A stretch of DNA of 64,000 nt, from assembly GCF_029937855.1 (NCBI RefSeq), contig NZ_JAPYPC010000017.1:17202-81201 (forward strand). Direction: 5' to 3'. The position numbers were made by a program, and so were the translations under genes. The stretch's first letter is position 1. Each line of letters begins with the position of its first letter. Below are positions 1 through 7,752 of the stretch, piece by piece. Source of the DNA: Christiangramia sp. (GTDB lineage Bacteria; Bacteroidota; Bacteroidia; Flavobacteriales; Flavobacteriaceae). The notes beneath the pieces were generated by a model. The model was not told where the DNA came from. It saw nothing but the letters and a program-made list of their open reading frames with translations, and did not search any database.

Positions 1-1
1 A

Positions 2-295
2 GAATGCGCTCTATACAGTATCGTTCAGCTTGAAAACCCGAAGACGGTTACCAAGTATATGAGCGAAATTGATTTCAGAAGTTCTGCACACCAGGGTGAT
101 ATCATTGAAATAGGTATAGAAGTTCTAAAGTTTGGAACGGCGTCGTTAACCTTAAAATGTGAAGTTCGGAATAAAATGACCAGAGAAAGCATCATCACGG
201 TAGATAAAATAGTAATGGTTGCTCTGGATGAAGCTGGAAAACCCAAGCCTCATGGTAAAACTGAAATCGAGTTCGTCAAAGACCGATTGAAATAA
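2..295 (+). CDS. acyl-CoA thioesterase, hotdog fold (3' part)
   Basis: The frame is open from the first bases to a TAA at 293-295, giving about 97 residues of the C-terminal part of a protein whose start lies outside the window. The pattern FRSSAHQGDIIEIG followed by a strand with LTLKCEVRNK and a final acidic/basic helix is that of the YciA/BACH-type hotdog acyl-CoA thioesterases, which hydrolyse acyl-CoA to free acid and CoA in the cytoplasm. The gene converges on the minus-strand MscS gene with only 4 bases between their stops. The internal ATG at 59 is not the true start, because homologous-looking sequence continues upstream of it. Family assignment is fairly confident; substrate is unknown. 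Confidence 0.75.
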   Translation, partial: ECALYSIVQLENPKTVTKYMSEIDFRSSAHQGDIIEIGIEVLKFGTASLTLKCEVRNKMTRESIITVDKIVMVALDEAGKPKPHGKTEIEFVKDRLK

Positions 296-299
296 GCTC

Positions 300-1220
300 T
301 TAACTTTTTTTAGCCGGAGATTCGGTATTAGGAGCAAGACGAACAGGAAATTCCTTTTCACCACCATACAGTTTGATTTCCTGAATATCTGCTGGCATAT
401 AATAACCATTGTCCTCTAATGCTTCTTTTACCGCTCTAACCACATTCCCTTTTGTTATGAGTGCCTGCATCCTGAAATCTGTAGTATCTACCCAAAAGAA
501 AACTTTTAGATTTACCGTGCTTGTTGCCAGTTCGTCTTCTATTACAAAATTTTGATGGTCTTTGTCTTCAATTACTGTAGGTTCCTTTCTCAAAGCTTGC
601 ATTACAGTTTTCTTCGCGCCATCTATATTGTCTTCATACGCGATACCAATAATAAAACTCCACCGAAAAAAGCCATCTTCAGTATAATTGGTAACAGGCT
701 CGGTAAGCACATCACTATTGGGAATATAAACATCTTTCCCATCAAAGGTTTTTAGCTTTGTATATCTAAATTCCAGCGCTTTTACCTTGCCAAAATTACT
801 TCCAATTTCTACTGTATCTTCCACATCAAAAGGCCTGTTAAATGCCAGAATGATCCCTGCAATAAAATTTTCACCAATATCTTTAAACGCAAATCCAAGC
901 ACTACCGCGCTAGCCCCAGCCGCAGTTAAAATTCCTGTAGCAATGCCTCCAAGACCTGCAGCGCGCAGTGCCAGCATAATTGCGGTAATAATTACAATAA
1001 ATCTGATCGCCTTGCCCAAAAATCGACTCATTAAAGGATCTGAAGTTCTGGCCGATATTCTTCTTTGAAAAAACTTACCCAACCAAATCCCCAATAAAAC
1101 CCCGAGAATTATAATTAGAAGTCCGATTCCTATCCCCGGAAGCTGATCTAACAAGTTGTAATAAAACTGATTAAAAGCTTCTGAAACAGTTTCAGTTTCA
1201 TCGGAACTAGGATTTTGCAT
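300..1220 (-). CDS. small-conductance mechanosensitive channel, MscS family
   Basis: A 306-residue membrane protein. An N-terminal membrane helix (about residues 28-50) is followed by a second one (about 70-90) and then by the Gly/Ala-rich pore helix typical of MscS TM3 (GILTAAGASAVVLGFAFKD, about 97-115). The MscS beta domain follows, with the conserved FNRPFDVEDTVEIG and VYIPNSDVL segments. Such channels open under membrane tension and release osmolytes on osmotic downshift. It is the last of four same-strand genes (3975 down to 300), which include a second, longer MscS paralogue. The C-terminal tail is short and charged. Family call is secure; conductance class is not visible from sequence. 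Confidence 0.92.
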   Translation of the reverse strand: MQNPSSDETETVSEAFNQFYYNLLDQLPGIGIGLLIIILGVLLGIWLGKFFQRRISARTSDPLMSRFLGKAIRFIVIITAIMLALRAAGLGGIATGILTAAGASAVVLGFAFKDIGENFIAGIILAFNRPFDVEDTVEIGSNFGKVKALEFRYTKLKTFDGKDVYIPNSDVLTEPVTNYTEDGFFRWSFIIGIAYEDNIDGAKKTVMQALRKEPTVIEDKDHQNFVIEDELATSTVNLKVFFWVDTTDFRMQALITKGNVVRAVKEALEDNGYYMPADIQEIKLYGGEKEFPVRLAPNTESPAKKS

Positions 1221-1280
1221 TTTATTGTTTTTCTTTTAAAAGTATAGGCTACCTGATGTTATCTCAAATACTCCTGCTAT

Positions 1281-2384
1281 TTATTGATTGCTGGATCCAT
1301 TCTGGCCTTTTTCGGAATTCTCTCTCTTTTCTTCAGCAATTTGCTTTTTAGCTGCTTTAATTACTTTTTCACTTGCAGGTTCTGGCTTTTGCTCTGCGCT
1401 AAGTTCTGGCTGAAGGTATAATTCCGCATAGAATGGAAAATGATCAGATTTTATATCACTACCAATTCCAATCTTTTCAACCCTAAACTCCTCAGAAACA
1501 AAAATATGGTCCAAAGACCATCGCATTATAAAACTGGTGACATCGAAAGTATTATAAAAGCTCCTTCCTTTTCTTACATCCAGAAGTTCTCCAATACTCT
1601 GGAACATACTGGTTGTATTAGACCAGGCTACATCATTAAAATCGCCTATTACCATCACAGGAATTTCAGCATCTCTGGCCATAAATGCTATTTTCATCAT
1701 TTCAGCATCCCTATCAGTAGAAGAAGGATTATGTTGTGGCATGGGCGGAGTGGGATGTATGGCATGCAGTTGCACCCAATCGCCGGATCGTAACTGGATT
1801 TGTGAATGAATGGATGGAATACTATCGTCTACCAAATATTTCACCTCTGCATTTTTTAATTTCAATTTGGAATACAGAAGCATTCCGTAGGTGTTATCCA
1901 GGGGGACTATTTTTTTATAAGGATAATTAGCTCCTATCCCTTCCTCAATGGCTAAATCCCAGTTTGTATCTGTTTCAGTAAAAATAGCGACATCGGGATT
2001 TAATTTTTTAATTTCCGCAATTAAAAGTGCCGTTTCTTTATTCTTTTGAAGTACGTTTGAAGTTAATAATTTTAAGCCGGTATTTTTATTCACTGTTTCA
2101 GTAGGCTTACCTACATCATAGGGGGCAAAAGGGGTATAGGGGTATATTTTTATGAATTGAAAAATAAAGCAGGCCACTAAAACTGTCATAAAAGTATAAT
2201 CTCTCCATGACCTGATCTCAAACCTGAAAAAATACACAGCAATGGCCGTAAGAGTTAAAAGCGTTAATTCTATATGAGGATAATCAAACATCCTGATCCA
2301 CCAAAAGTCGGCAGCAATAAGGGGAATTAAAGTGATTACAACTGCCAGGATACCGAAGCCCTGAAGAAAAGGTTTTAATTTCAT
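1281..2384 (-). CDS. membrane-anchored endonuclease/exonuclease/phosphatase family protein
   Basis: A 367-residue protein with three predicted N-terminal membrane helices (about residues 8-27, 36-52 and 63-80) and then an EEP (DNase I-like) domain. Catalytic signatures are visible: TETDTNWD carrying the metal-binding Glu, the HAIHP segment, VIGDFNDV, WSLDHIFV and a late SDH motif (KSDHFPF). The C-terminal 50 residues are Lys/Glu-rich and look disordered. This architecture (TM plus EEP) is common in Bacteroidota, where the substrate is usually unproven; it could be a nuclease or a phosphoester hydrolase acting outside the inner membrane. It lies between two MscS genes in the same direction, 22 bases after the upstream one. 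Confidence 0.85.
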   Translation of the reverse strand: MKLKPFLQGFGILAVVITLIPLIAADFWWIRMFDYPHIELTLLTLTAIAVYFFRFEIRSWRDYTFMTVLVACFIFQFIKIYPYTPFAPYDVGKPTETVNKNTGLKLLTSNVLQKNKETALLIAEIKKLNPDVAIFTETDTNWDLAIEEGIGANYPYKKIVPLDNTYGMLLYSKLKLKNAEVKYLVDDSIPSIHSQIQLRSGDWVQLHAIHPTPPMPQHNPSSTDRDAEMMKIAFMARDAEIPVMVIGDFNDVAWSNTTSMFQSIGELLDVRKGRSFYNTFDVTSFIMRWSLDHIFVSEEFRVEKIGIGSDIKSDHFPFYAELYLQPELSAEQKPEPASEKVIKAAKKQIAEEKRENSEKGQNGSSNQ

Positions 2385-2406
2385 AGGTGGATTGAGGAAT
2401 TAGGAG

Positions 2407-3687
2407 TTAAGTATTTTTTTCCAAAAAATCACGAATATCATCGCCAGATGGAGATTCAAACAATTTCAGATCAAAATAGGGGATAGCCGCTATAAGATGG
2501 TCAAAAATATCTGCTGAAATATACTCAAAATTTTCCCAGCGCTTGTCCCTGCTAAAACACAGTATTTCTAAAGGTATTCCATTTGCGGTAGGAGCAAGGT
2601 GCCTTACGATGATGTACATCTCTTTATGGATGGCAGAATGTTCATGCAAATAGGAGTCGGCATATTTTCTAAAAATACCAAGGTTGGTCTGGTTTCGTCC
2701 ATTGATCAAAAGACCCTTGTCAATATTATTGGCTTCATTGAATTTATCAATTTCTACCTGCCTGTTTTCAAGATATGGAGCAATAAGTTTGATTTTCTTA
2801 AGCTCATTTATTTTTTCCGGGCTAAGGAATTTTACAGAATTCTGCTTGATATAAACAGAACGTTTAATTCGTCTACCCGGCGATTCCTGCATTCCCCTCC
2901 AGTTCTGGAAAGAGTCTGAAATCAAACTATATGTAGGAATGGTAGTATAGGTATTGTCCCAATTTTGCACACGAACGGTAGCAAGGTTAATTTCGGTTAC
3001 GGTACCATCTGCTCCAAATTTTTCAAAAGAGATCCAGTCTCCAATTCTAACAATATCGTTCACTGAAACCTGGATGGAGGCTACTAAACCTAGAATAGTA
3101 TCTTTAAAAATCAATAGGATTACCGCAGATGCCGCACCTAAAGAAATAGCGAATCCAACTACAGATTTTCCTGTAATTTCAGAAAATATAAACATAAAAC
3201 CCACGATCCAGATAAAGATCATGATGATCTGGCTAAAACTTTCGAGGGGTTTATCATTGAATTCTTCCCGGGTCTTTAAATAATTTCTGGTAGATCTAAG
3301 GATGCTCCGAAAAATCCAGATCAACAGGATAATCACATAGATCTTCAAAACGAAGTGAAATACTCGTAAGGTTTCCGGAAAATCGGCAAAAATTAAAGGA
3401 AAGGTTTTATAGACCAATAGTATGGGCAAAAACCGGCCTACATATCGGGGAAAATTACTTTTGATAAGAAAATCGTCAAAAGTGGTCTTTGTTTTATTGG
3501 TAAAAAGCTTAAATCCTTCAATGATAAAATGCTTGATTATATAATTTATACCTATTACTAAGAGAGTAATCGCTAGAAGATTGATAAATAAATTTAGATA
3601 TTGAGCGATTACAGGATTCATCCCATAGTCAATAAATAATTCCTCAAAAAAGCAGATAAGGTCTATAAGTCCTTCTTCAATATCCAT
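2407..3687 (-). CDS. mechanosensitive channel, MscS family (YbdG-like, long form)
   Basis: A 426-residue MscS-family protein, longer than the paralogue at 300-1220. Several N-terminal membrane helices (about residues 22-45, 72-88, 98-120 and 150-170) precede the pore region FAISLGAASAVILLIFKDT and the beta domain with VNDIVRIGDWISFEKFGADG and TTIPTYSLISDSFQNW. The latter wording resembles E. coli YbdG (MscM), a channel-like protein that protects against mild hypo-osmotic shock. The C-terminal domain is extended (about residues 290-426). The gene starts 3 bases after the DUF3817 gene ends, so the two are likely co-transcribed. Confidence 0.9.
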   Translation of the reverse strand: MDIEEGLIDLICFFEELFIDYGMNPVIAQYLNLFINLLAITLLVIGINYIIKHFIIEGFKLFTNKTKTTFDDFLIKSNFPRYVGRFLPILLVYKTFPLIFADFPETLRVFHFVLKIYVIILLIWIFRSILRSTRNYLKTREEFNDKPLESFSQIIMIFIWIVGFMFIFSEITGKSVVGFAISLGAASAVILLIFKDTILGLVASIQVSVNDIVRIGDWISFEKFGADGTVTEINLATVRVQNWDNTYTTIPTYSLISDSFQNWRGMQESPGRRIKRSVYIKQNSVKFLSPEKINELKKIKLIAPYLENRQVEIDKFNEANNIDKGLLINGRNQTNLGIFRKYADSYLHEHSAIHKEMYIIVRHLAPTANGIPLEILCFSRDKRWENFEYISADIFDHLIAAIPYFDLKLFESPSGDDIRDFLEKNT

Positions 3688-3690
3688 GAA

Positions 3691-3975
3691 CTAAAGGTAT
3701 TTCTTTTCAACATAAAAAGGACCAAATGGCAGGACAGAGCAGCCCAGTATGATCCCTAATTCCTTTAAAGTCCAATTCATAGGCCTGAACAATAATATCC
3801 CGCCCAGCACATACGTGATAAAGAGTATTCCGTGCGCCATGCCTACCTGTTTGACCATTTCGGGCATTTCGAATAGATATTTTAATGGCATAGCGATAAA
3901 TAAGAGCAGGAGAAAGGAGATTCCCTCCAGAATGCTTATCCATTTAAAGACTTTGACCTGATTTTCCAGTGACAT
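3691..3975 (-). CDS. DUF3817 small integral membrane protein
   Basis: A 94-residue hydrophobic protein with three predicted membrane helices (about residues 13-33, 44-64 and 70-88). The pattern KWISILEGISFLLLLFIAMPLKY and the central GMAHGILFITYV match the DUF3817 family (YdzA type), whose function is not established. It is the first gene of the minus-strand run leading into the MscS gene at 3687, with only 3 bases between them. The region upstream to galE (3976-4119) must hold divergent promoters. An overlapping frame at 3707-3943 is a shadow of this gene. Confidence 0.8.
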   Translation of the reverse strand: MSLENQVKVFKWISILEGISFLLLLFIAMPLKYLFEMPEMVKQVGMAHGILFITYVLGGILLFRPMNWTLKELGIILGCSVLPFGPFYVEKKYL

Positions 3976-4119
3976 ACGTAATATTTAAACCTGCACAAAG
4001 ATAATTGAATAAATAGACATGAGCTTAAAGAGTAAAACCAGCTTTAGGAAGTTTTTTTTATGAAGATAGAACCTTTCCAGTTTATCAATTTTCTTAATTT
4101 GCAGGTGTAAAATAAATAT

Positions 4120-5169
4120 ATGAGCACTAAAAGAGTATTGGTCACGGGCGGACTTGGATTTATTGGTTCGCATACTGTGGTAGCCCTTCAAAATGAAGGT
4201 TTTGATGTTGTAATTATAGATAATCTTTCTAATTCGTCTATAGATGTTTTGGGAGGGATCACCCAGATAACAGGAAAAAACCCCGAATTTGAGAATATCG
4301 ATCTACGGGAAAAAGCCGCGGTAAAGAATTTTTTTGATAAGTATCCGGATATTGAAGATGTAATTCATTTTGCAGCCTCTAAAGCTGTAGGTGAAAGTGT
4401 GACCAATCCGCTTCTATATTACGAGAATAATATTTCTACCCTGGTTTATTTACTTCATGAGCTTAACAAAAAAGAAAATGCCCAATTTATCTTTAGTTCT
4501 TCCTGTACGGTATATGGCCAGGCAGATAGATTACCAATTACTGAGGATGCCCCGGTTAAAGAGGCGGAATCCCCTTACGGCAATACCAAACAGATTGGTG
4601 AGGAGATCATTAAAGATACCTGTAAAACCAATGCTAATTTTAAAGCAATCGCGTTAAGGTACTTTAACCCCATAGGAGCTCATCCTACTGCTGAAATAGG
4701 GGAATTACCTATAGGAACCCCTCAAAATTTAATTCCGTTTATAACACAAACAGCTATAGGGAAAAGAAAGGAGTTATCGGTTTTTGGAAATGATTATCCT
4801 ACTGAAGATGGCACCGCCATTAGAGATTATATACATGTAATGGATCTTGCCGAAGCTCATGTGTATGCTTTAAAGCGATTGATGAATGGAAAGGAACAAA
4901 AGAATTATGAAGTTTTCAATCTGGGTACCGGTAAGGGGAATTCGGTACTGGAAGTGATCAGGTCTTTTGAAAAAGTTTCCGGAGAAAAGTTACCATATAA
5001 AATTGTAGGTAGAAGGGAAGGGGATATTACTGCTGCTTTTGCAGATACCACAAAAGCTAATAAAGAACTTAATTGGAAAGCAGATAGAAGCCTCGACGAT
5101 GCTTTGGAAAGCGCCTGGAAATGGCAAAAAGTAGTTCAAAAGAAAGAGGAACAGGAAAATGAAAGTTGA
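4120..5169 (+). CDS. galE: UDP-glucose 4-epimerase
   Basis: A 349-residue extended-SDR protein. The N-terminal NAD-binding motif is GGLGFIGSH (residues 10-18). The catalytic Ser-Tyr-Lys set is visible as SSSCTVYGQ and YGNTK, and the ALRYFNPIGAHP and AIRDYIHVMDLAEAH segments are diagnostic for GalE rather than other sugar-nucleotide epimerases. It interconverts UDP-glucose and UDP-galactose in the cytoplasm, feeding galactose use and polysaccharide synthesis. Length matches the family. The gene stands alone, followed by a repeat copy (5200-5268) and a strong hairpin terminator (5331-5356). Confidence 0.95.
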   Translation: MSTKRVLVTGGLGFIGSHTVVALQNEGFDVVIIDNLSNSSIDVLGGITQITGKNPEFENIDLREKAAVKNFFDKYPDIEDVIHFAASKAVGESVTNPLLYYENNISTLVYLLHELNKKENAQFIFSSSCTVYGQADRLPITEDAPVKEAESPYGNTKQIGEEIIKDTCKTNANFKAIALRYFNPIGAHPTAEIGELPIGTPQNLIPFITQTAIGKRKELSVFGNDYPTEDGTAIRDYIHVMDLAEAHVYALKRLMNGKEQKNYEVFNLGTGKGNSVLEVIRSFEKVSGEKLPYKIVGRREGDITAAFADTTKANKELNWKADRSLDDALESAWKWQKVVQKKEEQENES

Positions 5170-5199
5170 TACTCCTTATAAAACATTAAAATTATTCAT

Positions 5200-5268
5200 T
5201 TGCTTTTAGAGAAAAGAAATTAAACCTGAACTTACTTAATTGATAAACAAAGGAAGTTTGATATGGTG
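5200..5268 (+). repeat. intergenic repeat, copy 1 (matches 20044-20113)
   Basis: This ~70-base stretch downstream of galE aligns nearly without gaps to 20044-20113. Shared blocks include CTTTTAGA-like, AACCTGAA, a TTAATT/TTAACT block, GATAAACAAAG versus GATCAACAAAG, and a final TTTGA. No ORF explains it in either copy. It could be a degenerate mobile-element remnant or a conserved regulatory RNA or leader. Confidence 0.5.
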
Positions 5269-5330
5269 TTTTTCAAAGAAAGTGAATTTGTAAAGCAGGA
5301 AAATTTTACCGGACACCACTGTATAAAATA

Positions 5331-5356
5331 AAAAGACCGGCAAATGCCGGTCTTTT
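5331..5356. terminator. bidirectional hairpin terminator between galE and the YqaE gene
   Basis: A perfect 11-bp stem AAAAGACCGGC / GCCGGTCTTTT closes a 4-base loop (AAAT), with A and T runs on either side. It sits between convergent galE (ends 5169) and the YqaE gene (ends 5375), so it can serve both. Confidence 0.85.
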
Positions 5357-5374
5357 TATTTTAGAATCAAATTC

Positions 5375-5533
5375 TTATCGTGATCCGTTTACCAGAAAAG
5401 CATGGATTACACCTGGAATCCAACCCAATGCCGTAAGCAATAAACTTATAAGAAAAGTTACTCCCAAACCGTGTTTCATAAATACTGCTAATGGCGGTAA
5501 TAAGATGTTCAGAATAATCGTTAGTATAGACAT
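5375..5533 (-). CDS. YqaE/Pmp3 family small membrane protein
   Basis: A 52-codon ORF. The protein begins MSILTIILNILLPPLAVFMK and ends LGWIPGVIHAFLVNGSR: two hydrophobic helices joined by a short Lys-His-Gly turn. The PP-A-V and G-W-I-P-G-I/V-I-H-A signatures are those of the YqaE/Pmp3 (UPF0057) family, small stress-associated inner-membrane proteins that affect membrane potential in yeast and plants. Length is typical. It is monocistronic, with the shared hairpin at 5331-5356 downstream and a 15-bp palindrome (5562-5576) 29 bases upstream of the start. Confidence 0.9.
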   Translation of the reverse strand: MSILTIILNILLPPLAVFMKHGLGVTFLISLLLTALGWIPGVIHAFLVNGSR

Positions 5534-5561
5534 AAATTTGGTTTTATTGGTTAATAGACCA

Positions 5562-5576
5562 TACGCATTTTGCGTA
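5562..5576. promoter_or_regulatory. 15-bp palindrome upstream of the YqaE gene
   Basis: TACGCA-TTT-TGCGTA is a perfect 6-bp inverted repeat with a 3-base centre, placed 29-43 bases upstream of the YqaE start codon. Its size and position suit a dimeric repressor site or a 5' leader hairpin. No regulator is identified. Confidence 0.4.
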
Positions 5577-5654
5577 ATTTAAATCCAAGATAAAACGATT
5601 AAAAAGCTAAACCTTAAACCTTATGAAAAGTTTAAAGATTTGTTTAGGAAAGCG

Positions 5655-6275
5655 TTAAACCATTTCGAAAATTACCAGAGCATATAAATAAAATCTTGCA
5701 TACCTGAGCAAGCCGAAGATCAAATAACTGGAAAAAGGAAACCTAATAATTCCAGCTGCTATACTGGTCATAGCAAATGGAATAGGAAGTAAGGCTCCCA
5801 CTATAATTAGAAAACCACCCCATTTTCTGGTATTTTTTATGTGCTTTGCCATTTTTGATTCCAGAGCTTTATGAACGGCAGGAATTTTAGTAATGCTAAC
5901 ACCTATCCAGTAAGAAACAACTCCTCCCAGGTAAGAAGCCGTAGCTAGAAAGGTTAAGAAAAGCATAGGGCTTGCAGATTTTCCAGCCCAGGCAATGAAC
6001 AACTCTGGCGGAATTAAACCCAGTAATGATTCAGAAAGAAAGAAAATACTCAGCACTTCAATTGGAGCATAGGTCTCAGTAATGGTAACCAGCATTTCTT
6101 CGATATCCAGAAGATATCGATCTATGGCCCATAATGCTCCCACAAACAATACAATGGGTATCACAGCCTTTTTGATACTCTTCCAAACAAAGGAATAAAA
6201 ACCTGTATAATTGTAGTATTGATGTAATAAGCGTATTCGCGACTTCTTTTTAGATTTCGCTTTTTCTTTCATCAA
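5655..6275 (-). CDS. VTT-domain (YqaA/DedA-like) membrane protein
   Basis: A 206-residue membrane protein with a basic N-terminus (KEKAKSKKKSRIR) and about five hydrophobic segments. The motif LLPIPFAMTSIAAGIIRFPF corresponds to the G-x-x-x-P-x-P-x(4)-T/S-x-x-A-G signature of VTT/DedA proteins, and the earlier IPPELFIAWAG segment is the matching first half-motif. These proteins are implicated in lipid scrambling and membrane homeostasis. The order and size fit the YqaA subgroup better than classical DedA. It is followed 54 bases later by nothing but the next minus-strand gene's stop side, so it may be transcribed on its own. Confidence 0.75.
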   Translation of the reverse strand: MMKEKAKSKKKSRIRLLHQYYNYTGFYSFVWKSIKKAVIPIVLFVGALWAIDRYLLDIEEMLVTITETYAPIEVLSIFFLSESLLGLIPPELFIAWAGKSASPMLFLTFLATASYLGGVVSYWIGVSITKIPAVHKALESKMAKHIKNTRKWGGFLIIVGALLPIPFAMTSIAAGIIRFPFSSYLIFGLLRYARFYLYALVIFEMV

Positions 6276-6329
6276 CTAATTTCTTTTATAGCATTTTCAG
6301 AAGAATTTCTGAAGGAAAATAGGGGGAGC

Positions 6330-6770
6330 TTAGTAGTCTTCCCCGGCATGTTCTTTTAATGCCTGTACATAATCACGAAGTTCCATTTCATTTACTTTGT
6401 TGGAATGTTCCGCCATTAGTGAAAGCAAATATTCCAAACTCTCCTGTCCAGTAACATCCTCGGTTTCTACAACTTCAGTATCTTCTTCTGCCTCTTCATC
6501 CAATTCCAAAGGTTCATCGTCTGGGATTGCTATTAAAAAGTCATCATTCTCATCGATATGTTCATAGGCCAACCTGGTCACTTTGGCAAGCAGCGGGATG
6601 TTCTCTTCTATTACAAGTTTTCTAAGTTCCTTTAGGTCTTCTACAATAGTATTTGTAATAATTCCATTGCGCATCAGGTCGCGCTGAATTTTGTTGAGTA
6701 ACTTCTGTGCTTTTATATTTTCCAAGGTATCGCTATTAAATAGGTCAGTACTGATTTTGTAAAAATTCAA
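6330..6770 (-). CDS. conserved-looking acidic hypothetical protein
   Basis: A 146-residue protein I do not recognise at family level. It starts MNFYKISTDLFNSDTLENIK, is predicted helical in its first 80 residues, contains a very acidic stretch around residues 85-110 (DDEPLELDEEAEEDTEVVE), and ends in a second helical segment. It has no signal peptide or membrane helix, so it is probably cytoplasmic. Codon use is like its neighbours and the frame is clean. The 130-base gap upstream, shared with the divergent SDR gene, is AT-rich and should hold its promoter. Confidence 0.7.
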   Translation of the reverse strand: MNFYKISTDLFNSDTLENIKAQKLLNKIQRDLMRNGIITNTIVEDLKELRKLVIEENIPLLAKVTRLAYEHIDENDDFLIAIPDDEPLELDEEAEEDTEVVETEDVTGQESLEYLLSLMAEHSNKVNEMELRDYVQALKEHAGEDY

Positions 6771-6941
6771 TTATTTACTGCTGAATTTTTTTCAGCAACA
6801 AAGTTAGTTTTTTTAAGATTCTATAAAAGTCTTTTCCCAGGTTTTATAAAGTATTTAACCTTTAAAATTAACAGAATCTTAGAGCTTTAAATTTCAGGGA
6901 CTTTGGCGTCTTTAGTAGCTTTAGATTTCAAAAAAAAAATT

Positions 6942-7652
6942 ATGTCCAAGAATAATAAAACAGCTCTTGTTACCGGAGGAAGTAAAGGTATAGGTTATGG
7001 TGTTGCAGAATCCTTATTAAAAATGGGATATAAAGTAGCGGTTACCAGTAGGTCATTATCCTCAGCAGAGGAAGCTGCCAAAAAATTATCCAATCATGGA
7101 GAAGCCTTAGGTTTGGAAGCTGATGTTAGAAATTTTGAGAGTCAGGAAAAAGCCGTAGAAAAGCTGCTCGAAAAATGGGGGCAACTGGATGTGTTAATTG
7201 CCAATGCGGGAATAGGAAATTTTGGATCTGTAGAAGATTTAACGATTGAGGATTGGAATGATACTATCGACACTAACCTGACCGGAGTATTTTACAGTAT
7301 TAAAGCAAGTGTAAACGCATTAAAAAAATCTGAGGGTTATATTATTACCATTTCCAGCCTTGCCGGTACCAACTTCTTTGCTGGTGGTGCTGCCTACAAC
7401 GCGAGTAAATTTGGGGTTACAGGCTTTACCCAGGCAGTAATGCTGGATTTAAGGGATAAAGGCGTAAAAGTTAGTACGATCATGCCTGGATCTGTGGCAA
7501 CCTATTTTAATGATCATCAACCTTCTGAAGCCGACGCCTGGAAGATACAGATCGAAGATATTGGGGAACTGGTAGGCGATCTTCTGAAAATGAATCCACG
7601 AACTTTGCCGAGTAAAATTGAAGTAAGACCTTCTAAACCACCAAAAAAATAA
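6942..7652 (+). CDS. short-chain dehydrogenase/reductase (SDR)
   Basis: A 236-residue classical SDR. The cofactor motif TGGSKGIG (residues 9-16) is followed by NAGIGNFG and the catalytic triad Ser (ISSLAG), Tyr and Lys (YNASK). It should oxidise or reduce an alcohol/ketone with NAD(P)H in the cytoplasm; substrate cannot be told. I place the start at the ATG at 6942, directly after a run of ten A residues. The frame can be read back to 6903, but those 13 extra residues fall outside the SDR fold. A hairpin at 7717-7740 follows. Confidence 0.9.
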   Translation: MSKNNKTALVTGGSKGIGYGVAESLLKMGYKVAVTSRSLSSAEEAAKKLSNHGEALGLEADVRNFESQEKAVEKLLEKWGQLDVLIANAGIGNFGSVEDLTIEDWNDTIDTNLTGVFYSIKASVNALKKSEGYIITISSLAGTNFFAGGAAYNASKFGVTGFTQAVMLDLRDKGVKVSTIMPGSVATYFNDHQPSEADAWKIQIEDIGELVGDLLKMNPRTLPSKIEVRPSKPPKK

Positions 7653-7716
7653 TCCTTAAAAAATAGATGCCTGTGCAACACCAGGTTTTCATTTATAGAT
7701 TTACTTAATTAAGAAT

Positions 7717-7740
7717 GGGATGTCGTTTTATTGACATCCC
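7717..7740. terminator. hairpin between convergent SDR and MDR genes
   Basis: Perfect 8-bp stem GGGATGTC / GACATCCC with an 8-base loop, followed on the plus strand by TGATCTTTTTAATT. It lies between the convergent stops at 7652 and 7753. Confidence 0.75.
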
Positions 7741-7752
7741 TGATCTTTTTAA

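Noticed and set aside
59..295. Thioesterase gene starting at the ATG at 59
   Set aside because: The frame is open with matching sequence to the start of the window, so the true start lies outside.
6903..6941. Extended start of the SDR gene
   Set aside because: The 13 added residues lie outside the SDR fold, and the ATG at 6942 gives the expected N-terminus.
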